Of a stretch of 64,000 nt of DNA, positions 48,431-58,113 are shown piece after piece. The stretch covers positions 31,349-95,348 of the forward strand of contig JAFGSY010000012.1 of assembly GCA_016934315.1 (NCBI GenBank), written 5' to 3'. Numbering within the stretch: the first letter of the stretch is position 1; every line of letters begins with the position of its first letter. The stretch is from Candidatus Anaeroferrophillus wilburensis. Its GTDB lineage: Bacteria; Desulfobacterota; Anaeroferrophillalia; Anaeroferrophillales; Anaeroferrophillaceae. The notes under the pieces are model-generated. The model ran no database searches and was not told the DNA's origin. It worked only from the letters and a program-made list of their open reading frames with translations. Made by a program: the position numbers and the translations under genes.

Positions 48431-48468
48431 ACTGACACCCATGAGGCGCAACCATAGGATCTGACAAC

Positions 48469-49137
48469 ATAGCAACCCCCGGGGCAGACTGCCGACCGGC
48501 ATTACTTTTCCAGGAACTTGCGGCAGCCTATGGCCCCCAGCATTGGTGGCCGGCTGACACGGTTGCCGAAACCATTATCGGGGCTATTCTCACCCAGAAT
48601 ACCACCTGGTCCAATGTTGAGCGGGTCCTTGGCATTTTGCGCCAGGAGCAGCTGCTGGATTTTGGCCGGCTGACCTCTCTCAGCCATGCGCAGCTGGCTC
48701 CCCTGATCCGTGCTTCCGGCTATTACAACCAAAAATCCCGGCGCCTCCAGGAATTCGGCCGACGGCTGCACAACGATTTCGGTTCTCTCAAACGGCTGGC
48801 AGCTTTACCGACCGGCGAACTCAGGCAGTGGTTGCTGGCCGTTAATGGTATTGGCAAGGAAACTGCCGACAGCATTCTGCTCTATGCTTTCCAGCGGCCG
48901 GTCTTTGTCGTTGATGCCTACACCACCAGGATTTTCAGCCGCCATGCTATGGTTGCTCACCAGGCAACCTATGATCAGATACAGGACTATCTGCATGCCA
49001 ACCTGCAACCCAGAGCTCGAATCTATAACGAATTTCACGCCCTGTTGGTCCGGGTCGGCAAGGATTACTGTAAAAAACGGCAGCCGGCATGTGCCGCCTG
49101 CCCCCTGGACACACTTCTCCCCCGAGAAGAAGTGTGA
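48469..49137 (+). CDS. Endonuclease III-like DNA glycosylase (COG2231 type), non-standard start
   Basis: HhH-GPD base-excision glycosylase of the endonuclease III-related group that includes Helicobacter MagIII. Family N-terminal sequence (AYGPQHWWPADTVAE, then AILTQNTTWSNVE) is encoded from about 48499 on, but between the in-frame stop at 48442 and 48637 there is no ATG, GTG or TTG. ATA at 48469, ten bases after AGGA, is my best guess. The helix-hairpin-helix reads VNGIGKETAD and the catalytic Asp is in FVVDAYT; the lysine of true endonuclease III is Glu here, suggesting a glycosylase without lyase activity. The cluster cysteines are C-x6-C-x2-C with the fourth missing. Confidence 0.85.
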   Translation: MATPGADCRPALLFQELAAAYGPQHWWPADTVAETIIGAILTQNTTWSNVERVLGILRQEQLLDFGRLTSLSHAQLAPLIRASGYYNQKSRRLQEFGRRLHNDFGSLKRLAALPTGELRQWLLAVNGIGKETADSILLYAFQRPVFVVDAYTTRIFSRHAMVAHQATYDQIQDYLHANLQPRARIYNEFHALLVRVGKDYCKKRQPACAACPLDTLLPREEV

Positions 49138-49199
49138 TGGTACCTAAAGGTATCAGAGCAAGCAAGTAAACGATTCAACCATGACGAGAGGGATTGTCC

Positions 49200-50336
49200 A
49201 TGACCACAAAACCAGTTGATACTGACTTGAACAATACGGTGATTGACGCCAAGGGAGCAATTTTTGAAAAGATTTTTGCGGAAAACCGGGAGCTCAGAGA
49301 AAAGCTGGCCCGGATCATGGCCATCAGCCGGGAAAATCAGGACCGTCAGCACCATTACAATCAGGTTGAAGACCGGATCTTCGCGGCGGAAAATCTCCCC
49401 CAGCTCCTGCTCTCCCTCCAGCAGGAAGTGGGAGAACGCTTCACCATCCCCATGGTTTCGGTCGCCCTGCTGAATTCGGTTATGGAAGGAATTGAAAATA
49501 CCAGGCTGGCAACCGACCAGATCGCCATCAACATGACCCCCACCACAACCATGCCGAAGGAAATCTATCTCTCTTTGTTCCCCAACCATAAACCACTGAT
49601 TTTCGCCGGCATACCGCTGGAGCTGGCCGCTTTTTTTCCGGCCGCAAAAAACACCACTGTCGGTTCTTCGGCTGCCATCCCGCTGGCCGCCGGCAACCGC
49701 TGTATGGGCATCCTCATGCTGATCAGTGACGACCCGGAAAAATTTCAGCCCACCATGGCAACCGATTTCATTGAGCGGCTTGGCAGCCGGCTGGCCATCG
49801 CCATTGAAAATCTGGCCATTCGCGGACAACTGGAAAAAGCCTCGCGCACCGACCAGCTCACCGGAGTATTCAACCGCCATTCCCTGAAGGAAATTCTGAG
49901 GCTGGAATTTGAACGGGCAAAACGCTACCAGCACCCCCTCTCCCTGATGATGATCGACCTGGATGATTTCAAGCAGATAAACGACCACCATGGTCATGGG
50001 GTCGGCGATCTGGTCCTGACGCAGCTTGGGGTAGTCCTGATGGAAAACACGAGGAGCAATGACGCCGTCTTCCGTTACGGCGGTGATGAGTTTCTTATTA
50101 TCATGCCCCATACCAATCAGCTTCAGGCCCAGAGGGTGGCCGAAAAAATTCTTGCTAAAACCAGGGACGGAGAAATTTTTCTGGAAGGTTCGCTTGGACT
50201 GTCCTGCTCACTGTCCATCGGTCAGGCAACATTCCCGACCAGCGGCATCGACTCGCCGGAAACCCTGCTGGAAGTGGCGGATGAACATCTCTACGCCGCC
50301 AAGAAAGCAGGAAAGGGCAGGGTAAAAAGCGGTTAG
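49200..50336 (+). CDS. Diguanylate cyclase (GGDEF) with N-terminal sensor domain
   Basis: The enzyme makes cyclic di-GMP from two GTP. From ATG 49200 (GAGAGGGA upstream) there are 378 residues: a short coiled coil (about 15-50), a GAF-like domain resembling DUF484 proteins (about 60-205), and a GGDEF domain with the intact catalytic RYGGDEF. The sequence RSND lies at the expected distance before it, forming a product-inhibition I-site. No membrane segment is present, so it is cytosolic. It stands alone, so its signal is unknown. Confidence 0.92.
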   Translation: MTTKPVDTDLNNTVIDAKGAIFEKIFAENRELREKLARIMAISRENQDRQHHYNQVEDRIFAAENLPQLLLSLQQEVGERFTIPMVSVALLNSVMEGIENTRLATDQIAINMTPTTTMPKEIYLSLFPNHKPLIFAGIPLELAAFFPAAKNTTVGSSAAIPLAAGNRCMGILMLISDDPEKFQPTMATDFIERLGSRLAIAIENLAIRGQLEKASRTDQLTGVFNRHSLKEILRLEFERAKRYQHPLSLMMIDLDDFKQINDHHGHGVGDLVLTQLGVVLMENTRSNDAVFRYGGDEFLIIMPHTNQLQAQRVAEKILAKTRDGEIFLEGSLGLSCSLSIGQATFPTSGIDSPETLLEVADEHLYAAKKAGKGRVKSG

Positions 50337-50435
50337 CTGAGAAAAATTCAACAGGAGAAAATCAGACCAGCAAAACAAGGGAGAAACGTGTTCATCGGGA
50401 AGACGGAAACTTCCAAGACCACTATCAGATAGCAA

Positions 50436-51095
50436 TCAATCGGCCGCCGACACCGCACGGTCAACCAGTTTTTGGGCCATTGACCGCATCTCCTGCCACT
50501 CCGCCTCGCTCAATCCGGCACCCAGGGCAACCTGAGAAGCAAACTCGAGAGACACCAGATCCCCCGGCGCATGGGCGTCATTATCCAGTACCAACGGCGC
50601 ACCAACTTCCCTGGCCAGCCGGGCAACGTGGCCATTGGCAATGCTGTGGCCCTTGCGGGTCGTAATCTCCAGACATACTCCCCGGCTGGCGGCCAGTTCC
50701 GCAACTGAGCGGGAAATCAACCCCGGATGGGCCAGGATATCTATGCCGCTCTCCACCGCCGCCTTATTGGTCCCCGGACAGACCGGCTCGGTGATCGTTT
50801 CACCATGAACAACAACAATCCTGGCCCCAAGATCCCGCGCTTGATCCACCAGACGGCTGATCAACGCCGGCGGCACATGGGTAATCTCCACCCCCGGAAT
50901 CAGGGTTATCGACATCTCCGGCTGCAGATCGGCACAAACAGCAACAATCTTCGGCACCACCCAATCGAGATTGGAACTGTCCACATGGTCCGTAAAGGCC
51001 AGTGCCCGGTACCCGAGAACTTGGGCCCGCCGGGCCAGTTCAGCCGGCAGCAGGACACCGTCACTGAACAGGGTATGGGTATGCAGATCAATCAT
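50436..51095 (-). CDS. PHP-domain metal-dependent phosphoesterase
   Basis: This 219-residue protein has the PHP histidine/aspartate motifs: DLHTHTLFSDG, FTDHVDSS, VVHGET and AHPGLIS, plus LDNDAHAP near the C-terminus. Relatives include histidinol phosphatase (HisK type) and phosphoesterases acting on nucleotides or nucleic acid ends. The length and motif set fit a stand-alone histidinol-phosphatase-like protein, but no histidine gene is nearby. Its start overlaps the stop of the VanZ-like gene by four bases. Confidence 0.87.
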   Translation of the reverse strand: MIDLHTHTLFSDGVLLPAELARRAQVLGYRALAFTDHVDSSNLDWVVPKIVAVCADLQPEMSITLIPGVEITHVPPALISRLVDQARDLGARIVVVHGETITEPVCPGTNKAAVESGIDILAHPGLISRSVAELAASRGVCLEITTRKGHSIANGHVARLAREVGAPLVLDNDAHAPGDLVSLEFASQVALGAGLSEAEWQEMRSMAQKLVDRAVSAAD

Positions 51096-51484
51096 CCTTC
51101 TCTCCTTTGGCAGATCACCATATATATCCGGGCACCGAGATAGCCGCCGGCACCATCGGCCAGAATATCCATCGGGGAGCTGTCCCGACCCGGCACCAGA
51201 GACTGATGGAACTCGTCACTGATACCATAAACCAGCGCCAGCAAAAAGGCAAGCAGGAGCAGAAACGCCGGACTTCTGGCCGGCAGCAGCCGCCGCCAGA
51301 AACGATAGCCCAAAACGCCAAGAACCGCGTATTCCAGCAGGTGCAGCAGTTTATCGAAATGACTGAAGGAAACCCCAAGATCAAGATCCGATTGGGCAGA
51401 GAAATAATAGATCAGGGCACCATAGCCAACCAGGGGCAGCAGATAAAAGCAAACCAGGGAGCCAGCCCCATTCCTGAACGACAT
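51092..51484 (-). CDS. VanZ-family membrane protein
   Basis: From ATG 51484, placed after GGTGAGG, the protein has 130 residues and about four membrane helices. The conserved FDKLLHLLEYAVLG and YGISDEFHQSLVPGRDSSPMDILADGAGG segments identify the VanZ family. VanZ itself gives low-level teicoplanin resistance; most chromosomal members have no defined function. It sits immediately after miaB and overlaps the PHP gene downstream. Confidence 0.92.
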   Translation of the reverse strand: MSFRNGAGSLVCFYLLPLVGYGALIYYFSAQSDLDLGVSFSHFDKLLHLLEYAVLGVLGYRFWRRLLPARSPAFLLLLAFLLALVYGISDEFHQSLVPGRDSSPMDILADGAGGYLGARIYMVICQRREG

Positions 51485-51485
51485 G

Positions 51486-52796
51486 TTAAAAAACCTCACC
51501 CCGCAGAGAATGACGCAGGGCAGCGGTAATCCGCACGGTCAACAGGGAGCCGGTATGATCCCGGGGGGCAAAAAAATTGACAATCTGGCTGCCACCGGTA
51601 CGACCGACCCACTGCCGTTCCCCCCTCTTCGCCGGCCCCACAACCAGGATTTCCCGGGTGCTGCCGACCATGGCTTCGAGATTTTCAGCGGTGATCTCAT
51701 CCTGGAGTTGCTGAAATTGCCGCAGCCGTTCTTTTTTCACCTCTTCAGGAACCTGTTCATTAAAGTTGGCCGCCCTGGTTCCCGGCCGCGGCGAATATTT
51801 GAACGAAAATACCGTGTCATACCTGACCAAGCGAGTCATTTCCAAGGTCTGCTGAAAATCGCTGTCAGTTTCGCCGGGAAAACCGATAATCATATCGGAT
51901 GACAGGGAAATAGTGGTGCAAACCCGGCGGAGATGATCCACTTTTGCCAGATAGTCAGCCACTGTATACCCCCGACCCATGCGCTGCAAGATCCGGTCGG
52001 AACCGGCCTGCAGCGGTAGGTGCAGCTGCGGGCAGAGATGATCCAGACTGCCGTAGGCTTCAATCAGTTCCACCGACAGATCCTTGGGATGGGACGTGGT
52101 AAAACGGATCCGATCAATCCCGGCAATCCCGTTGACCCGGGCCAGCAGTTCAGCAAATGAACATTCCCCGGGACTTTGGAGGCCATAGGAATTGACATTC
52201 TGTCCCAGCAGAACCACTTCCCTGATCCCCTGGTCGGCCAACTGGTGCACTTCCTCAATAATTGCGGCACTGGAACGGCTGTACTCCCGACCTCTGACAT
52301 GGGGGACGATACAGTAGCTGCAGAAATTATTGCAGCCCTGCATGATGGTTACAAACGCAGCGACCGTACCGGCAGCATAACGAGGAATAATATCCAGGGA
52401 GGAGATGGCTTCGCGAAAATCCGTATCGACAGCCGACAAATCCCCGTTTCTGACCCGCTGCACCATCAGCGGCAGCCTATCAATCGCATGGGTACCAAAA
52501 ACGATATCGAGTTCAGGACATTTTTCCCGCAGCCGCGGGCCCCACTGCTGGGCAACGCAGCCGCCCACTGCCACCACCAGCTGGGGATTTTTTCGCTTCA
52601 AGGGCAGGTAACGGCCAAGAGCACTAAAGAGCTTCTGCTCCGGTTTTTCCCGCACACTGCAGGTATTGATGACAATCAGATCCGCCTGCCGGTAATCACC
52701 GGTGATCTCATAGCCCTGTTCAATAAAAAGGGAACCGATCTTCAGGGAATCGCTGACATTCATCTGGCAGCCATAGGTTTCAACAAAGAGGTTCAT
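51486..52796 (-). CDS. miaB: tRNA-2-methylthio-N6-dimethylallyladenosine synthase
   Basis: MiaB is a radical SAM methylthiotransferase that modifies A37 of tRNAs reading UNN codons. From ATG 52796 the protein has 436 residues: an N-terminal UPF0004 domain with VETYGCQMNVSDS, the radical SAM motif GCNNFCSYCIVPHVRG, and a C-terminal TRAM domain. The start overlaps the surE stop through ATGA; five extra codons upstream in the same frame are rejected. Confidence 0.96.
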   Translation of the reverse strand: MNLFVETYGCQMNVSDSLKIGSLFIEQGYEITGDYRQADLIVINTCSVREKPEQKLFSALGRYLPLKRKNPQLVVAVGGCVAQQWGPRLREKCPELDIVFGTHAIDRLPLMVQRVRNGDLSAVDTDFREAISSLDIIPRYAAGTVAAFVTIMQGCNNFCSYCIVPHVRGREYSRSSAAIIEEVHQLADQGIREVVLLGQNVNSYGLQSPGECSFAELLARVNGIAGIDRIRFTTSHPKDLSVELIEAYGSLDHLCPQLHLPLQAGSDRILQRMGRGYTVADYLAKVDHLRRVCTTISLSSDMIIGFPGETDSDFQQTLEMTRLVRYDTVFSFKYSPRPGTRAANFNEQVPEEVKKERLRQFQQLQDEITAENLEAMVGSTREILVVGPAKRGERQWVGRTGGSQIVNFFAPRDHTGSLLTVRITAALRHSLRGEVF

Positions 52797-53563
52797 CGTG
52801 ACCATTCCCACCGTTTCAGCGCTTCAATAACCCGGTAGTTGGTCAGGTCCAGATGGAGGGGGGTCAAAGAGACACAGCCCTGCTGAATCACCTGGAAGTC
52901 GGAGTTTTCAATATCCTGCCCCCCCAGGACATCACCGCCAATCCAGTAGTATTTCTGCCCCCGGGGGTCAACATTTTCCATCACCGCATCGGAATAGATC
53001 CGTTTCCCCTGCTTGGTCACCCGATAACCGGCCAGATCCTCCCAGCGCCGATCGGGCACATTGACATTGAACAGGGTATCGGCGGGCATGCCATGGTGGA
53101 AAATCCGTTCTGCCACCTCCAGCGCCACCCGGCCGGCCGTCTCAAAATGGTGTTCCCGCCCCACCACCAGGGAAACCGCAAGGGAGGGAATGCCCAGCAG
53201 GGTCCCCTCAAAGGCAGCGGCTACCGTTCCCGAATAGGTGATATCATCACCAAGGTTGCCGCCCTTGTTAATCCCTGAAACCACCAGGTCAGGCGGAGTA
53301 TCCTTCATAATGGCATTGATCGCCAGGTTGATGCAATCCGTCGGCGTCCCATCGACCGCATACCAGCCGGCGGCAACCTGTTCAACCCGCAAAGGGTTGC
53401 GCAGGGTGAGGGAATGGCTGCAGGCACTCTGCTCCCGATCCGGAGCAACGACGGTCACCGTTCCCACATCAGCCAGTGTATCAGCCAATACCTTGATGCC
53501 GAAAGCGCTGATGCCGTCATCATTGGCAACGAGTATCCGCCTTTTCCGTCCTGTTTTTACCAT
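52793..53563 (-). CDS. surE: 5'/3'-nucleotidase SurE
   Basis: SurE is a metal-dependent survival protein that dephosphorylates nucleoside monophosphates. The 256-residue product begins RRILVANDDGI with the metal-binding aspartates, followed by VAPDREQSACSHSLT, VDGTPTDCINLAI and VSGINKGGNLGDDITYSGTVAAA, all conserved in the family. It heads the operon surE-miaB-vanZ-PHP, with overlapping stops and starts throughout. Confidence 0.97.
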   Translation of the reverse strand: MVKTGRKRRILVANDDGISAFGIKVLADTLADVGTVTVVAPDREQSACSHSLTLRNPLRVEQVAAGWYAVDGTPTDCINLAINAIMKDTPPDLVVSGINKGGNLGDDITYSGTVAAAFEGTLLGIPSLAVSLVVGREHHFETAGRVALEVAERIFHHGMPADTLFNVNVPDRRWEDLAGYRVTKQGKRIYSDAVMENVDPRGQKYYWIGGDVLGGQDIENSDFQVIQQGCVSLTPLHLDLTNYRVIEALKRWEWSR

Positions 53564-53819
53564 CGACCTGCCAACGTTCTCTCTCTTTTCGCTAAAAAAT
53601 AATACTTCAACCCGCAGGTGGTCCCATAAACACCCAAGCCTGCGCCACTCTTTTGCAGGCGGTTATACGCTTTTTATCCCCGTTCGTCAACGCCCTCAGC
53701 CATCCCTTTACAACCATTTTAGCTTTATGATATAGCATGGAATGCGCACCTGGGGATAGGCCATGATTGCAAAAAACCTTGTTGTTCCCCTCTTGCACCA
53801 CCCATAGGCCGGAAGAATC

Positions 53820-54977
53820 ATGCATCGTTGTCCACAACCCATTATTCTGTTTTTTTTCCTGCTGTCGCTGACCATTGTTGCTGCAGTGCCTCTCAAGGCC
53901 CAGGAAACCATCAGCATCGGGGTCGTACTGCCTTTGACCGGCTATCAGGAAGCCGCTGGCGCACGGGAAAGGCAGGCCTTCGAGTTTGCCGAGGAACAGG
54001 TTAACCTGGCGGGCGGCATCCAAGGACGACTCTTGCACCTGATTTTCATTGATTCAACCGGCAGCCCCGTCCAGGCAGTGGAAGCGGTCAAAAAAACTAT
54101 GAGCGGGGTCGATGAGCTGCTGCTCCTGACCGGCGGTTGCAGCAGTCCGGCAAGCTGGGCGGTGGCGGCCTATGCCCAGCAGCAACAAATCCCGTTTCTC
54201 ATCACCACCGCGGCCAACCCTAAAATCACCCGCCAGCACTGGGACTACATTTTCCGCCTTGCCCCCCTGGAAGAGGAAAAACTGCTGCCCATAGCCCGTT
54301 ATATCAAGCAGATTGAGGGGTACCAGACTGCCGCAATCATCTATGAAAACAGCATCTGCAGAACTGAAACCGCTAAAAAATTGAAATATCTGTGTGCTGA
54401 CCTTGGTCTTGACCTGGCAATCTGGAGCAGCTACCGGCCAGGACGCATCAATACCCGTTACCTTGGCGAGCAGCTGGCAGAAAAAGAACCGGAAATCCTT
54501 TTTCTGGTCGGCAATGGAACGGATGCGACCCCCCTGCTGGAATATCTCCATAAGCAGGGAAATGTTCCACTGCATATTGTTGGCTGTACCGGCGCCTTCA
54601 GCCAGCAGTCCCTATGGGACAATGCCGGCGAACTGGCTAATGGAGTCCAGGCTGTCGCTCCGTGGGGGGATTTTCTGCCCTATGAGGGCATTGAACGTTT
54701 TGTTAACGACTACCGGCTTGCCTTTGCCGAGGCTCCCGACTATCATGCCGCGGCAGCCCAGGCCAGCATTGACGTTATCCGGGAAACCCTTTCCCACGCC
54801 CTCCTCTTCACCCGTGAGGAGATCAGAGATCTCCTGGCCGACACCGACATGATGACCGTCTTCGGTCCCATTTCATTTATCACCGATGGCCAGCACACCA
54901 ACCAGAATCGCCTCACCGGCCACCTGCTCCAATGGCAGAACGGCATCCTGGAGCTAGTCCCGCCGCCAGAGGATTGA
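53820..54977 (+). CDS. Branched-chain amino-acid-type ABC substrate-binding protein (LivK-like)
   Basis: This 385-residue periplasmic protein has an N-terminal signal peptide (hydrophobic ILFFFLLSLTIVAAVPLKA, cleavage near AQ) and then ISIGVVLPLTGYQEAAG, the opening of the type I periplasmic binding fold; the mid-chain LLLLTGGCSSPASWAVA forms part of the ligand pocket. Ligands may be amino acids, amides or small carboxylates. No permease or ATPase gene is adjacent, so it may serve a remote transporter or a sensory role. The ATG is preceded by GGAAG. Confidence 0.88.
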   Translation: MHRCPQPIILFFFLLSLTIVAAVPLKAQETISIGVVLPLTGYQEAAGARERQAFEFAEEQVNLAGGIQGRLLHLIFIDSTGSPVQAVEAVKKTMSGVDELLLLTGGCSSPASWAVAAYAQQQQIPFLITTAANPKITRQHWDYIFRLAPLEEEKLLPIARYIKQIEGYQTAAIIYENSICRTETAKKLKYLCADLGLDLAIWSSYRPGRINTRYLGEQLAEKEPEILFLVGNGTDATPLLEYLHKQGNVPLHIVGCTGAFSQQSLWDNAGELANGVQAVAPWGDFLPYEGIERFVNDYRLAFAEAPDYHAAAAQASIDVIRETLSHALLFTREEIRDLLADTDMMTVFGPISFITDGQHTNQNRLTGHLLQWQNGILELVPPPED

Positions 54978-55062
54978 TGCCGATACTGGGCACATCATTT
55001 TTGCCCGGTTGAACAATCTGGAGCGTTATAACGTTTTCAGAGCCAGGTCCCCGCTCATTCTC

Positions 55063-55120
55063 GCCGGCCAGCCTTGGCCGGCTCCGAGGTGTCCGCCAGG
55101 AATCACCATCCAGGTGATTC
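55063..55120. other. Two tandem hairpins between convergent genes
   Basis: GCCGGCCA (55063-55070) and TGGCCGGC (55075-55082) form an 8-bp stem with a 4-base loop. Seventeen bases on, GAATCACC (55100-55107) and GGTGATTC (55113-55120) form another 8-bp stem. Both are perfect, and neither has a T-tract on either side. They lie in the 229-bp gap between the convergent LivK-like and VWA genes, where bidirectional 3'-end structures would be expected. No other gene is visible there. Confidence 0.6.
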
Positions 55121-55206
55121 GTCCGAGGGCCACAACCGCTCAGAATCTGACCCTGAAACCTTGTTAGCCCAACAATCGCTCAAAGGAGATGTTTTGGCAA
55201 TCTATC

Positions 55207-57984
55207 TCACTGTTTGGTAAGGGCACGATAGATCCGCGGCAGCCTGTCCGGCAAATCCCGCACCTCAGCAATGACCGTATGGTGAACATCGCCGTACAGT
55301 CGGTCGAAGTGAGGAGAATTAACCGCGTTGACCGTCACTGCATGGACATGGACAAAGTGTGAGCGACTTTCCCGGATAGCCGCCCGGCAATCCTCAATGG
55401 CGTACTCCTGGCTGTAATCCTGATCGTTGGGCAGGCCATCACTCAAGACAATCAGAAGTTTTACCTTGGCCGGATAACCGGCCAGTTTGGAGGTTGCATG
55501 GCGGATGGCCGGCCCCATGCGGGTGTTTTTTTCCGGCCGCAAAGCTCCGATTCTGCTCTTCACCTCATCGTTCAACGGCTCAGCAAAGTCTTTCAGTTGA
55601 AAAAACTCCGCCGCCAGACGACCCGAACCGGAAAAGCCGGCAATGGCAAAACAATCCCCCACCCGCTCAAGCGCCTCACAGAAAAGAACAATCGCCTCTT
55701 TTTCAACCTCAAGAATGGTTTTTCTGGAATCGGCAAGCTTATTCTTGGTTGAGCTGCTCACGTCAATCAGCAGGAAGACAGTCACATCCCGTTCCACCTT
55801 TAGCCGCTTGCAATACAACCGTTCTTCGGGAGTCCGGCGAAGCCGCCGGTCGATGGCATAGTCCAGCAGGGCATCATAATCAAAGGAATCGCCTTCCGGC
55901 CAATGACGCAGCATCTGCAGACCTTCAGGACGCAGCATTTCAAAATTGCGCCGGATACGCCGCACCAGTCCGTGGTGATGCTGCAATACCTCCGGATAAA
56001 AAGAGGCATCTATCCCAACCCGCTGGTGCTGCAGCAGTTTGACATGATCCCGGAGATAATCATGGAGATGGCAGCTCCATTCGTCATACCAGAAGGTCGG
56101 CACCTGCTCATCAAGCCCGACTGCAGCCACCGATTGTTCCGGCGGAAAAAAACTACTCAAATCAAGTTCAGCCAACAAATCCTTCAGGGTTTTGCTTCCC
56201 GATACGCTTGCTTTGCCGCTGGCAAGCAACAGATTTTTCAGCACATCCGGGGTCAGCACAGCATCCTGTTCAAGGAGCAGTTGTTTCAGATCGCCTTTAA
56301 AACTTTCGATGCCGGCTTCCGCCAGCAGACCATGGAGCTCCCGGGCCCTCTCATCCTGAGGCTGAAAAGCCCGGGCCATGAGGTCAAAACGTAGACGGCG
56401 GCCATAAGGATAGGCGGGGCGACAATATGCTTTTTCCAGTTCAATTCCGACGCCGGCAGCAGCGACAACAGGATAACTTTCGGCCACCACCGCGGCTGCT
56501 GCCTCCACCGGAGAACTGCTGGTGATAGTCTCCTCAAAAATCCGCCGCACGGCAGCAATCGCCCGCAGCCAGGGATCATCACCATCGCACCCACCCAGCC
56601 CGAGAACCAGGCAACGGTATAAATCCAACCAGAAGGAGCCGCCGGGCACCGCTCGCCAGTTTAAACCCACCGCCAGCCAGTGGTCGGCTTGTTTGGCAAA
56701 ACCCGGGTAATGGCGCCGCAGGAAGCAGATCAGGCGGCCCTGTTCAACAAGCTGCAGCAGTTCTTCGGCCAGCAAAGGCCGGGGGAAACAACGGAAAAAA
56801 CGGCTAAAGTCATCACTATTTTCCCCCAAGCCGGGAGCAGCAGGATCCTTTTTAGCCTCCCGACCGCCAGCCACCAACTCCGGTCCGTACATAAGCCCAA
56901 AACGCTGCAGGTCAAAGGTGAAGGTGCCGGCTTCCCAACAGGCCAGTTCCAGACCGGCAAGGATACGGTAGAGCAGCTGGTTTTCACCTACTGTTGCACC
57001 CGTTGCCATCTCGGCAGGCAGATAGATGAAACGGCCATCGGTACAGGGACCCGGCTGTGGCGCGCCGGGTGACTTAGGCAGATGCGCCAGAGAACGGACC
57101 GCCACCGCCTGGCCGCTGCGGGCAAAAAGATAGCGGTTCAGCGCCGAGGTTAGCGATGCAAGGGAAACCATGGTCTGCAACTGGCGGCAGGCATCAATGC
57201 CCATGCGGGACTCAAGGGCGAGAAAACGCCGGCGTTTGCCATGATCGCCAGCGGCTAACGCCCGAGCGACAAAGGTCTGTAAATCTTTCCTGCCCAGGTG
57301 GGCAGCCCCCTTTTCCAGACCCTGGAAAAAGGCATGGGCCAGGGAATAATCCTCCTCCACCACCCGCATAAGCGGCGTAACCTGCCAGTCACGCTTCTCC
57401 GGCTGACAGAATAGCATCCCCCGGGAGAGCAGGGGGGCATAGCGAATCAATTCTCGCTCACTGATCTGCTGGCGGCAGGCGGCCAGAATCATCTGCAAAA
57501 AAAGTTCAGCAGCATATTCAGCCTCGGCCTCCAGCAGCGCTAGCAGGGCATTCATCACCTGCCCCAGAGGATACGGGCCCCAGGGGCCGATGGTCATCAC
57601 CACCGAACGGGCCAACTCCAGCAGACGGATATTGCCGGTCTGGATAATCGCAATAAATTTTTCCGCCACCGAACGGGCAATGACCGGCGTAATCCCGGTG
57701 CCGGCTTCCACTGCGCTGACATACTGCTCCTGCCAGTTGTGGGAAACAATCCCCGCCAGCTTCAGCATGCCGGTGGCCACCGCCTTGCCCAGTTCAGGAT
57801 AGTCAGCCAGCCAATTCAACGTATGCTCCACCAGGAGCTGCACTTCAGCCAGCGTGGGAGGCGATGTTTTTTCACAAAGCTCCCGGTAAATTCGGTCGGC
57901 AAGCTCGGGCTCGACCAAAAAAAGGGGCTCAAGGATGGTCAGGTAATCGAAAGAATCCAAAGGGGTGTCAACATGATCTGGCAT
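55207..57984 (-). CDS. Large VWA-domain protein, CbbO/NorD type
   Basis: From ATG 57984 the product has 925 residues; TTG at 58014 would add ten. The long helical N-terminal part has no recognised domain. The C-terminal 200 residues form a von Willebrand A domain with an intact MIDAS: DVSSST, then a Thr in RPEKNTRMGPAIRH and Asp in VLSDGLPNDQDYS. NorD and CbbO proteins pair with a MoxR-type ATPase to activate or assemble a metal enzyme (nitric oxide reductase, Rubisco). The ATPase gene is immediately upstream, but no such enzyme is in the window. It is longer than usual CbbO (about 780). Confidence 0.88.
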   Translation of the reverse strand: MPDHVDTPLDSFDYLTILEPLFLVEPELADRIYRELCEKTSPPTLAEVQLLVEHTLNWLADYPELGKAVATGMLKLAGIVSHNWQEQYVSAVEAGTGITPVIARSVAEKFIAIIQTGNIRLLELARSVVMTIGPWGPYPLGQVMNALLALLEAEAEYAAELFLQMILAACRQQISERELIRYAPLLSRGMLFCQPEKRDWQVTPLMRVVEEDYSLAHAFFQGLEKGAAHLGRKDLQTFVARALAAGDHGKRRRFLALESRMGIDACRQLQTMVSLASLTSALNRYLFARSGQAVAVRSLAHLPKSPGAPQPGPCTDGRFIYLPAEMATGATVGENQLLYRILAGLELACWEAGTFTFDLQRFGLMYGPELVAGGREAKKDPAAPGLGENSDDFSRFFRCFPRPLLAEELLQLVEQGRLICFLRRHYPGFAKQADHWLAVGLNWRAVPGGSFWLDLYRCLVLGLGGCDGDDPWLRAIAAVRRIFEETITSSSPVEAAAAVVAESYPVVAAAGVGIELEKAYCRPAYPYGRRLRFDLMARAFQPQDERARELHGLLAEAGIESFKGDLKQLLLEQDAVLTPDVLKNLLLASGKASVSGSKTLKDLLAELDLSSFFPPEQSVAAVGLDEQVPTFWYDEWSCHLHDYLRDHVKLLQHQRVGIDASFYPEVLQHHHGLVRRIRRNFEMLRPEGLQMLRHWPEGDSFDYDALLDYAIDRRLRRTPEERLYCKRLKVERDVTVFLLIDVSSSTKNKLADSRKTILEVEKEAIVLFCEALERVGDCFAIAGFSGSGRLAAEFFQLKDFAEPLNDEVKSRIGALRPEKNTRMGPAIRHATSKLAGYPAKVKLLIVLSDGLPNDQDYSQEYAIEDCRAAIRESRSHFVHVHAVTVNAVNSPHFDRLYGDVHHTVIAEVRDLPDRLPRIYRALTKQ

Positions 57985-58113
57985 GATACTCAGTATGACC
58001 TGGGAGGTTGACAATAGCTGGGAAGAAGGAGCACATGCCTTCCTGATGAGTGCACAGTGCTGCTTCCGGAAAATCTGATGGGTACCGGGGAGATCGGCAG
58101 AACGGATTGGCGA

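Noticed and set aside
48441..48464. ATG at 48441 as the start of the glycosylase, with TGA at 48462 read as selenocysteine
   Set aside because: After the TGA this frame does not continue into the glycosylase frame, so read-through cannot explain the missing start.
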